A stretch of 64,000 bases of DNA from Pseudoxanthomonas sp. (GTDB taxonomy: Bacteria; Pseudomonadota; Gammaproteobacteria; Xanthomonadales; Xanthomonadaceae). Shown one piece after another: positions 47,698-55,254 of the stretch. The stretch is taken from NCBI RefSeq assembly GCF_027498035.1, contig NZ_CP114978.1, positions 1,178,001 through 1,242,000 of the forward strand, in the 5' to 3' direction. The translations under genes were made by a program, and so were the position numbers. The notes beneath the pieces were generated by a model. It ran no database searches. It was given only the letters and a program-made list of their open reading frames with translations, and was not told the origin of the DNA. The stretch's first letter is position 1. Each line of letters starts with the position of its first letter.

Positions 47698-49315
47698 TGC
47701 CTCCAAATCCCTGTCGGCCGATGTGGTCATCGTCGGTGCCGGCACTGCGGGCGGCGCAGCTGCGGTCAAGCTGCTGGCCCAGGGCCTGAGCGTGCTGATG
47801 CTCGAAGCCGGCGGCCCGCTGGACCAGGCCGAACTGGTCTCCAACTATCGCGCCGGTGCCTACAAGAACAACCACATGGCGCCCTACCCGATGCAGCCGT
47901 GGGCGCCGCATCCGAACTTCATCCCGCATGACAACGGCTACCTGATCCAGAAGGGCCCGGCGCCCTACACCGCGCAGTACATCCGCGGCGTCGGCGGCAC
48001 CACCTGGCATTGGGCCGGCCAGGCCTGGCGTCTGATCCCCAACGACATGCGCCTGCAGTCGCTGTACGGCATCGCCACCGACTGGCCGATCAGCTACGAA
48101 GAGCTCGAACCGTTCTACATGGAAGCCGAACGCGAGATGGGCGTGTCCGGCGGCGGCCCGCTGGCCGGTGGCGACTATGGCTCGCCGCGCAGCGCGCCAT
48201 ATCCGATGGACGTGCTGCCGCTTTCGTACGGCTTCGAACGCCTGCGCCAGCGCTACGACAGCCTGGACCTGAAGGTGGTGCCCGGCCCGCAGGCGCGCAA
48301 CAGCACGGTATACGACAACCGCCCGGCCTGCTGCGGCAACAACAACTGCATGCCGGTCTGCCCGATCGGCGCGCAATACAACGGCAGCATGTCGGTGCGC
48401 CGCGCGCAGAAAATGGGCCTGCACCTGGTGCCCAATGCGGTGGTGTTCAAGATCGAGACCGGCGCGGACAACCAGGTCCAGGCGGTCCACTACATCGACC
48501 AGCACAAGCAGGTCCACCGCGTCACCGGCAAGCACTTCCTGCTGACCGCCAACGCGATGGAAACGGTCAAGATCCTGCTGATGTCCAAGGACGGGCGTAA
48601 CCCCAACGGCGTGGCCAACGCCACCGACCAGGTCGGCCGCAATCTGATGGACCACCCGGCCAGCGCCGCTGAATATCTGGCCGACGAGCCGCTGTACCTG
48701 GGCCGTGGCCCGATGTGCCCGGGCAGCATCAACAACACCCGCGACGGCGATTTCCGTGGCGAGCGTTCGGCAATCCGCATCGACGTGCACAACGACAACC
48801 CGACCCGTTACCTGACCGAGAAGTACGTCACCCAGGGCTATTACGGCAACGAGCTCAACGACAAGATCAAGCACGATGCCGAGCGCTTCGTGCTGCTCAA
48901 GTCGATGTTCGAAATGCTGCCCGACCCGGAGAACCGCATCGTCCTGAGCGACCAGAAGGACGCCTGGGGCATCCCGAAGATGGAAGTGCATTACCGCTTC
49001 CCGGAATACGTGCACAAGGGCTACGACGTATGCCGCGACCTGTTCGAACAGGCCGTGCGCGCCACCGGCGGCACCCAGGCCAAGTATTCGGACCGCGGCA
49101 CCTACACCAACAGCCAGCACATCACCGGCACCCTGCGCATGGGCAGCGATCCCAACACCTCGGTGTGCAACAAGCTGGCCCAGGCCCATGACCACAAGAA
49201 TCTGTTCTTCGGCGGCACCGGCGTGATGCCCACCGCCTCGACAGTGAACTCCACCCTCACCGGCGTGTCGCTGTCGCTGCTGGCAGCCGACAGCATCATC
49301 AAGGCGGCCGCATGA
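47690..49315 (+). CDS. GMC-family FAD-dependent sugar dehydrogenase, catalytic subunit
   Basis: 541 residues. FAD-binding VVIVGAGTAGGAAAVKLLAQ (residues 11-30), MAPYPMQPWAPHP and GGTTWHWAGQAWRLIPND, and a Cys cluster PACCGNNNCMPVCPIGAQYN (near residue 220) that in Burkholderia FAD-glucose dehydrogenase holds a [3Fe-4S] cluster. Active-site His and Asn regions are in NSQHITGTLRMG and ASTVNSTLTGVS. No signal peptide, as expected for hitch-hiker Tat export with the small subunit. Substrate could be glucose, sorbitol, gluconate or a related sugar or polyol; the sequence does not decide. Confidence 0.9.
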   Translation: MSDASKSLSADVVIVGAGTAGGAAAVKLLAQGLSVLMLEAGGPLDQAELVSNYRAGAYKNNHMAPYPMQPWAPHPNFIPHDNGYLIQKGPAPYTAQYIRGVGGTTWHWAGQAWRLIPNDMRLQSLYGIATDWPISYEELEPFYMEAEREMGVSGGGPLAGGDYGSPRSAPYPMDVLPLSYGFERLRQRYDSLDLKVVPGPQARNSTVYDNRPACCGNNNCMPVCPIGAQYNGSMSVRRAQKMGLHLVPNAVVFKIETGADNQVQAVHYIDQHKQVHRVTGKHFLLTANAMETVKILLMSKDGRNPNGVANATDQVGRNLMDHPASAAEYLADEPLYLGRGPMCPGSINNTRDGDFRGERSAIRIDVHNDNPTRYLTEKYVTQGYYGNELNDKIKHDAERFVLLKSMFEMLPDPENRIVLSDQKDAWGIPKMEVHYRFPEYVHKGYDVCRDLFEQAVRATGGTQAKYSDRGTYTNSQHITGTLRMGSDPNTSVCNKLAQAHDHKNLFFGGTGVMPTASTVNSTLTGVSLSLLAADSIIKAAA

Positions 49316-50688
49316 GCGCGCCCTCCATGAAACAAGTCCGCTCTCTGCGTTCGGTTCCCATGCGTGCACGGGGACGTGCGCGCACCCGTACCCTGCTGGG
49401 GCTGGGCGTGCTGGCCGTGGCGGTGATCGTCGGTACGACGTTTGCCATCACCATCGCCCGACAGTCACAGCTGCACATGCCGACCCAGCAGGTCGGCGTG
49501 GACCAGGCGACGCTGGTGCAGCGCGGCGCGTACGTCGCACGCGTGGCCGACTGCGTGGCTTGCCACACCACCGACAAGGACAAGCCCTACGCCGGCGGCG
49601 TGGCCTTCGATACGCCGTTCGGCAAGCTGTATTCGACCAACATCACCCAGGACAGGACCGACGGCATCGGCAGCTTCACCGATGAGGAGATCGTCGGCGC
49701 AATCCGCAACGGCATTTCCAAGGACGGCCGTCGCCTGTATCCGGCGATGCCGTACACCTCCTACACCGGCATGTCCGATGCGGACGTGACCGCGCTGGTG
49801 GCCTACCTGCGCACGATCACGCCGATCCAGCAGGCGCCGCCAGCCAACACGATGGGCTTCCCGTTCAACCAGCGCTGGGCGATGGCGTTCTGGAACGTGC
49901 TGAATTTCCATGCCGGCCGGCAGGAAAAGGACCCGGCCAGGAGCGAAGCCTGGAACCGCGGCGCCTACCTGGTGCAGACCATGGAGCACTGCCAGGAGTG
50001 CCACACTCCGCGCAACTTCATCCAGGGCCTGTCCGGGCCGACGCTGTCCGGCGGCGACCTGGGCCCGTGGAATGCCTACAACATCACCTCCAGCGTCAAC
50101 AGCGGCATCGGCGGCTGGAGCGATGCGGACATCGCGGGCTACCTGAAGACCGGCGAAGTCCACGGCAAGGTCAACGCCAATGCCGGCGGCCCGATGGCCG
50201 AAGTGGTCGAGAACAGCACCAGCAAGCTCGATGACGCCGACATCGATGCCATGGTCACCTACCTGCGCACCGTGCCGGCCGCCGAGAACAAGGACAACGC
50301 GCAACCGCGCTTCGCCAGCGGCAGCGCCTACACCGGCATCGACCACGTGCGTGCGCTGGGCCGCAGCTACGACGCCAGCAGCGACGCGATGGACGGGCAA
50401 CTACTGTTCAACGCCAACTGCGCCACCTGCCATACCGTCACCGGCAAGGGCGTGGGCGAATATCCGCGCCTGATCGGCAACACGGTGCTGGGCGACAACG
50501 ACACCCGCAACGTGACCGCGGTGATCCTGCATGGCCTGCATCGCAAGGTCGGCGACCACGAGGTGTTCATGCCGGGCTTCACCGACCTGAGCGATGCACA
50601 GGTCGCCACCTTGGGCAACTTCCTGTTCAAGCAGTTCGGCAATGCGCGGACCACGCTGACCGCAGACGACGTCCGCAAGGCGCGCTGA
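49312..50688 (+). CDS. Triheme cytochrome c subunit of the FAD dehydrogenase
   Basis: 458 residues. Signal/anchor helix (TLLGLGVLAVAVIVGTTFAI, residues 25-44) then three CxxCH haem sites: CVACHT near residue 83, CQECHT near residue 228, CATCHT near residue 372. Domain order fits the cytochrome subunit of sugar/alcohol dehydrogenases that passes electrons to ubiquinone. The ATG overlaps the upstream stop (ATGA). Periplasmic face of the inner membrane. Confidence 0.93.
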   Translation: MSAPSMKQVRSLRSVPMRARGRARTRTLLGLGVLAVAVIVGTTFAITIARQSQLHMPTQQVGVDQATLVQRGAYVARVADCVACHTTDKDKPYAGGVAFDTPFGKLYSTNITQDRTDGIGSFTDEEIVGAIRNGISKDGRRLYPAMPYTSYTGMSDADVTALVAYLRTITPIQQAPPANTMGFPFNQRWAMAFWNVLNFHAGRQEKDPARSEAWNRGAYLVQTMEHCQECHTPRNFIQGLSGPTLSGGDLGPWNAYNITSSVNSGIGGWSDADIAGYLKTGEVHGKVNANAGGPMAEVVENSTSKLDDADIDAMVTYLRTVPAAENKDNAQPRFASGSAYTGIDHVRALGRSYDASSDAMDGQLLFNANCATCHTVTGKGVGEYPRLIGNTVLGDNDTRNVTAVILHGLHRKVGDHEVFMPGFTDLSDAQVATLGNFLFKQFGNARTTLTADDVRKAR

Positions 50689-50731
50689 TCCGCGCCTTGC
50701 TTCCCCACTTTTTCAACCCCCGGAGACATTG

Positions 50732-51220
50732 ATGATCGGACGTATTCTTCTGGCAGGCGCCTTCTCGCTGGCCAGCATCACCGCCGCATCGGCCGCCGAG
50801 TCGAAACTCACCCTGCCGGCCAAGCCGCAGCTGACCCTGGCCGCCGCCCAGACCATCGCCGACACCGCCACCAAGTACGCCAGCGCCCAGGGCTGGACCG
50901 GCTCGGTCGCCGTGGTCGACGCGGCCGGCTACCCGATCCTGGTCAACAAGATGGACGGCGCGACCGCCGTCAGCGCCGAACTGGCCATACGCAAGGGCAA
51001 GACCTCGGCGCTGTTCGGCGTGGCCAGCACCAACATGGAAAAGCGCATCAACGAAGGCGGCCCGGCGCTGCTGGCGCTGGGCGTGACCACCCTGGCCGGC
51101 GGCCAGCCAATCATCGTGGACAAGCAGGTGATCGGCGCTGTGGGCGTCAGCACCGCCGTCGGCGCGCACGACGATCCCATCGCCGTGGAAGCCAGCCACG
51201 CGCTGGACGGCAAGCTCTAG
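50732..51220 (+). CDS. HbpS/GlcG-family exported protein
   Basis: 162 residues with a signal peptide (MIGRILLAGAFSLASITAAS, cleavage near AAES) and the compact HbpS/GlcG fold (LTLAAAQTIADTATKYASAQ, GSVAVVDAAGYPILVNKMDG, AIRKGKTSALFG, VDKQVIGAVGVS). Family members bind haem or cobalamin-type ligands or stay uncharacterised. Position at the end of the dehydrogenase operon suggests a helper role, perhaps in haem handling; that is inference. ATG at 50732 with GGAG eight bases upstream. Confidence 0.85.
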   Translation: MIGRILLAGAFSLASITAASAAESKLTLPAKPQLTLAAAQTIADTATKYASAQGWTGSVAVVDAAGYPILVNKMDGATAVSAELAIRKGKTSALFGVASTNMEKRINEGGPALLALGVTTLAGGQPIIVDKQVIGAVGVSTAVGAHDDPIAVEASHALDGKL

Positions 51221-51277
51221 AACCCGCGCAGGCCGCCACGACGGGCGCCGGACGCGCGTCGTGGCGCCAGGAATTAT

Positions 51278-51310
51278 CCGAAGGCAGGCGCCGCAAACGC
51301 CTGCCTTCGG
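51278..51310 (+). terminator. Hairpin after dehydrogenase operon
   Basis: A 13-bp perfect stem (51278-51290 with 51298-51310) and a 7-nt loop. The sequence after it is CGTTTCC, so the T run is weak; probable operon end. Confidence 0.6.
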
Positions 51311-51421
51311 CGTTTCCGGGGCTGGCGGATCGCCCGCTGAAGCAGCCAATTCATGCCAGTCGCGGGCGCTGCGACGGCCGGGCGGCTAAAATCAGCGGGT
51401 TCACACGACCGCAGTGCCCGC

Positions 51422-53668
51422 ATGACCGACGAGACGATCCGCCCCACCTTCCACGGCTTCGAGCAGATCCCGCTGCGCGAGTACGCCGAGCGCGCCTACC
51501 TGGACTACTCGATGTATGTGGTCCTGGACCGTGCCCTGCCCTTCATCGGCGACGGGCTCAAGCCGGTGCAGCGCCGGATCATCTATTCGATGAGCGAGCT
51601 TGGACTCAGCGCCGCGTCCAAACCGAAGAAGTCCGCACGCACCGTCGGTGACGTGATCGGCAAGTTCCACCCGCACGGCGACAGTGCCTGCTACGAAGCG
51701 CTGGTGCTGATGGCCCAGCCGTTTTCGTACCGCTATCCGCTGATCGAAGGCCAGGGCAATTTCGGCTCGCCGGACGACCCCAAGTCGTTCGCGGCCATGC
51801 GCTACACCGAATCCAAGCTCACCCCGATCGCCGAAGTGCTGCTGGGCGAGCTGACCCAGGGCACCACCGACTGGTCGCCCAACTTCGACGGTACCCTGGA
51901 AGAGCCGACCTGGCTGCCGGCGCGCCTGCCGCACCTGCTGCTCAACGGCACCACCGGGATTGCCGTGGGCATGGCCACCGACGTGCCGCCGCACAACCTC
52001 AACGAAATCGTCAGTGCGCTGATCCGCCTGATCGACGACCCGGAAGCCACCGTCGCCGACCTGTGCGAACACGTGCGCGGCCCGGACTATCCGACCAGCG
52101 CCGAGATCATCACCTCTCAGGCCGACCTGCGCACGATGTACGAAACCGGCCACGGCAGCGTGCGCGCACGGGCGACCTTCCAGAAGGAAAACACCAACAT
52201 CGTGGTGACCGCGCTGCCCTACCAGGTCTCGCCGTCCAAGGTGATCGAGCAGATCGCCGCACAGATGCGCGCCAAGAAACTGCCCTGGCTGGAAGATATC
52301 CGCGACGAATCGGACCACCAGAACCCGGTGCGCGTGGTGCTGATCCCGCGCTCCAACCGGGTCGATGCCGACCAGCTGATGGGCCACCTGTTCGCCACCA
52401 CCGACCTGGAAAAGAGCTACCGGGTCAACATGAACATCATCGGCCTGGACGGCCGCCCGCAGGTCAAGAACCTGCGCAGCTTCCTGAGCGAATGGCTGGG
52501 CTTCCGCTACAGCACGGTGACCCGTCGACTGACCCATCGCCTGGAGAAGGTCGAGCGTCGCCTGCACCTGTTGGACGGCCTGCTGACCGCGTTCCTCAAC
52601 CTGGATGAAGTGATCCGCATCATCCGCACCGAGGACGAGCCCAAGCCCGCGCTGATCGCACGTTTCGCACTGAGCGAGGAACAGACCGACTACATCCTGG
52701 AAACCCGCCTGCGCCAGCTGGCCCGCCTGGAAGAAATGAAGATCCGCGGCGAGCAGGACGCGCTGGCCAAGGAACGCGAAAGCCTGATCGCCATCCTGGG
52801 TTCGGCCACCAAGCTGCGCAAGCTGGTCAAGGACGAACTGCTGGCCGACGCCAAGAAGTTCGGCGACGAGCGTCGCTCGCCGCTGGTCGCCCGCCACGCC
52901 GCGCAGGCGCTGGACGAAACCGAACTGGTCGCCAGCGAGCCGATGACCGTGGTGGTCTCGGAAAAAGGCTGGGTACGCGCGGCCAAGGGCAACGATATCG
53001 ACACCGCCAAGCTGGGCTACCGCGACGGCGACAGCCTGCTGGCCGCGGTGCGCGCGCGCAGCAACCACCAGGTCGCGTTCTTCGATTCAACCGGGCGCAG
53101 CTATTCCACCGCGGTGCATACGCTGCCCTCGGCGCGTGGCAACGGCGAGCCGTTGACCGGGCGGTTCTCGCCAGCCGGCGGCGCGGCGTTCCAGGCACTG
53201 GCCTCGGGCGAGAACGACACCCGCTTCGTGCTGGCCTCCAGCCACGGCTACGGCTTCGTGACCCGCTTCGAAAACCTGACCAGCCGCAACAAGGCCGGCA
53301 AGGCAATGCTCAACCTCACGCCCAATGCCAGGGTGCTGCAGCCCGCACTGGTGGCCAATACCAGCAGCGACCGCATCGTGGCAGTGACCAGCTCCGGCAA
53401 CCTGCTGGCCATCGCCGCCAGCGACCTGCCGGAACTGGACAAGGGCAAGGGGAACAAGATCATCGACATCCCCAAGGCCAAGCTGGCGACCGAGCACGTG
53501 GTGGCCATCGTCGCCATTGCCCCCGGCGGCACGCTGCAGATCCACAGCGGCGCACGCACCATGACCCTGTCGTTCAAGGACCTGGATGTCTACACCGGCA
53601 CGCGCGCCACGCGTGGGATGCTGTTGCCGCGCGGGTGGCAGAAGGTCGACGGGCTCGATGTCATTTAA
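51422..53668 (+). CDS. parC: DNA topoisomerase IV subunit A
   Basis: 748 residues. Breakage-reunion domain with the active Tyr in AAMRYTESKL (Tyr128) and the quinolone-determining region HPHGDSACYEA, where the Ser and Glu equivalent to E. coli Ser80 and Glu84 are unchanged (Ser88, Glu92). The C-terminal beta-pinwheel is present (residues 500-748). It decatenates daughter chromosomes with ParE. The start at 51422 matches family length. Confidence 0.97.
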   Translation: MTDETIRPTFHGFEQIPLREYAERAYLDYSMYVVLDRALPFIGDGLKPVQRRIIYSMSELGLSAASKPKKSARTVGDVIGKFHPHGDSACYEALVLMAQPFSYRYPLIEGQGNFGSPDDPKSFAAMRYTESKLTPIAEVLLGELTQGTTDWSPNFDGTLEEPTWLPARLPHLLLNGTTGIAVGMATDVPPHNLNEIVSALIRLIDDPEATVADLCEHVRGPDYPTSAEIITSQADLRTMYETGHGSVRARATFQKENTNIVVTALPYQVSPSKVIEQIAAQMRAKKLPWLEDIRDESDHQNPVRVVLIPRSNRVDADQLMGHLFATTDLEKSYRVNMNIIGLDGRPQVKNLRSFLSEWLGFRYSTVTRRLTHRLEKVERRLHLLDGLLTAFLNLDEVIRIIRTEDEPKPALIARFALSEEQTDYILETRLRQLARLEEMKIRGEQDALAKERESLIAILGSATKLRKLVKDELLADAKKFGDERRSPLVARHAAQALDETELVASEPMTVVVSEKGWVRAAKGNDIDTAKLGYRDGDSLLAAVRARSNHQVAFFDSTGRSYSTAVHTLPSARGNGEPLTGRFSPAGGAAFQALASGENDTRFVLASSHGYGFVTRFENLTSRNKAGKAMLNLTPNARVLQPALVANTSSDRIVAVTSSGNLLAIAASDLPELDKGKGNKIIDIPKAKLATEHVVAIVAIAPGGTLQIHSGARTMTLSFKDLDVYTGTRATRGMLLPRGWQKVDGLDVI

Positions 53669-53686
53669 GGCGCGGGCACGACGCTG

Positions 53687-54346
53687 ATGGACGCCGATTT
53701 CTGGCTGCAGCGCTGGAACCAGGGCCAGACCGGCTTCCACCAGGCGCGGGTGATGCCACTGCTGGAGAAGCATTGGCCGGCGCTGGCGCTGCCAGTGGGC
53801 AGCCAGGTGTTCGTACCGCTGGCCGGCAAGTCGCTGGACATGCCGTGGCTGGCCGCACAAGGCCATCGCGTACTCGGCATCGAATTGTCACCGCTGGCGG
53901 TGCAGCAGTTCTTCACCGAACACGGCCTGCAGCCGCAGGTGCATGAAAGCCGCTACGGCGTGCATCACGTGGCCGGCAACATCGAACTGATCTGCGGCGA
54001 TGTGTTCGCACTCGATGCCAACGCCTTGGCCGGTTGCGCAGCCGTGTATGACCGCGCGGCGTTGATCGCCCTGCCCGAGCCGATGCGCGAACGCTATGTC
54101 AGCCAGGTGTACGGGGCGATGCCCGCTGGCGCCCAGGGCCTGCTGATCACCCTGGAATATCCGCAGGCGCAGAAGGCCGGGCCGCCGTTCTCAGTGGTGC
54201 CGATCGAGGTCGATGCGTTGTTCGCCGACCGCTGGCAGGTCGATGCGCTGGAGCGTCGCGACATCCTCTCCTACGAGCCCCGCTTTGCCGCCGCAGGCGT
54301 GACGTCGCTGGAGACGGCGGTGTATCGCCTGCAGCGAGACCTGTAG
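53687..54346 (+). CDS. tpm: Thiopurine S-methyltransferase (TPMT family)
   Basis: 219 residues. N-terminal DADFWLQRWNQGQTGFHQ, SAM-binding VFVPLAGKSLDMPWLAAQGH and GIELSPLAVQQFF, then ELICGDVFAL and YDRAALIALPEPMRERY: the bacterial TPMT family. Some members methylate thiopurines, tellurite or selenite; the native role is unclear. The stop codon TAG is formed by the GTAG head of the adjoining REP element. It starts 18 bp after parC. Confidence 0.93.
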   Translation: MDADFWLQRWNQGQTGFHQARVMPLLEKHWPALALPVGSQVFVPLAGKSLDMPWLAAQGHRVLGIELSPLAVQQFFTEHGLQPQVHESRYGVHHVAGNIELICGDVFALDANALAGCAAVYDRAALIALPEPMRERYVSQVYGAMPAGAQGLLITLEYPQAQKAGPPFSVVPIEVDALFADRWQVDALERRDILSYEPRFAAAGVTSLETAVYRLQRDL

Positions 54347-54523
54347 AGCGGAGCTTGTGGCAATCCCCTCTTGGGGACTCCGCTGGGGCTTCCCCATGAC
54401 CTGACCGGAAAGCAGCGGAGCAAGCTCCGCTCTACAGGGAGCATCTCCGCCGCCCTGCTGCCAGATCACGGGAAAGCCCCAGCGGAGTCCCCAAGAGGGG
54501 ATTGCCACAAGCTCGGCTCTACA
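54342..54523. repeat. Nested GTAG REP array, long-loop pair around a short one
   Basis: Outer near-perfect inverted arms of about 53 bp (54342-54394 and 54470-54523), each with GTAG head, AGCGGAG, an insert CTTGTGGCAATCCCCTCTTG and the CTCCGCT half. Between them sits an inverted short-loop element (54414-54436). The outer copies are of the same long-loop form as at 18386; the inner copy is like those at 24038. The left end overlaps the tpm stop codon. Confidence 0.85.
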
Positions 54524-54553
54524 AAGCATCCAGGGCAATGCCATTGCGCACAC

Positions 54554-54578
54554 AAAAACGCCGGGCTTGCCCGGCGTT
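54554..54578 (-). terminator. Terminator of the bacterioferritin gene
   Basis: Minus strand AACGCCGGG-CAAG-CCCGGCGTT followed by TTT (9-bp stem, 54578-54557), about 25 bp beyond the gene. Confidence 0.8.
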
Positions 54579-54602
54579 CTCGTTCACCACACCTGTGCGT
54601 GG

Positions 54603-55091
54603 TTATTCCTTGGCCAGGCCCGCGCCGTCCATCTTCGATGTCTGGTACAGCGCCAGGCCGATGCGCTTGATCAGGCCCAGCTGCTGCTCCAGCCACCAGG
54701 CGTGGTCTTCCTCGGTGTCGCGCAGCTGCGCCAGCAGCATGTCGCGGCTGACATAGTCCTTCTTCTCTTCGCAGAGCTTCATCGCGGCAGCCAGGTCGGC
54801 GCGCACCTTGTACTCGGTCTGCAGGTCGGCTTCGAGCATTTCCACCACGGTCTTGCCGGGGCTGAAGGCATGCGGCCGCATGTCCGGGTCGCCTTCCAGG
54901 AACAGGATCCGGCGCAGGATCGCGTCGGCGTGCTCGGTCTCCTCCTCCATCTCATGGCCGATGCGCTCGTACAGCGCCATCAGGCCCTGGTCTTCGTAAC
55001 GACGCGAATGCAGGAAGTACTGATCGCGGGCGGCAAGCTCGCCACGCAGCAGTTCGATCAGGCAGGCGACGACTTCGGGATGACCTTTCAT
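54603..55091 (-). CDS. bfr: Bacterioferritin-like iron storage protein without Met52
   Basis: 162 residues, four-helix ferritin. Alignment by eye to E. coli Bfr (158) from MKG onward is gap-free through residue 67. Ferroxidase ligands are kept: Glu18, Tyr25, Glu51, His54, Glu93 (94 in E. coli) and the later ExxH (EEDH). The residue equivalent to haem-ligand Met52 is Thr (EEETEHAD); the nearest Met is at 48. It may thus be a haem-free subunit or the alpha partner of a heteropolymer. The start at 55091 fits the family; an ATG at 55121 adds ten residues. Confidence 0.88.
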   Translation of the reverse strand: MKGHPEVVACLIELLRGELAARDQYFLHSRRYEDQGLMALYERIGHEMEEETEHADAILRRILFLEGDPDMRPHAFSPGKTVVEMLEADLQTEYKVRADLAAAMKLCEEKKDYVSRDMLLAQLRDTEEDHAWWLEQQLGLIKRIGLALYQTSKMDGAGLAKE

Positions 55092-55254
55092 GGTGGGCTC
55101 GACTCTGGAAACTGCGTGCATGGTGCCGGATCGCGACGGCCAGTGTTCTAATCGGAATCACTTTCACTTGCAGCCCGATTGCCCCCTCCGGTTTCGCGGC
55201 AGCACTCCATCATTCCCCCCACAGGCCGGCGCGCCCCGGCCGCACGAGTAGCGC

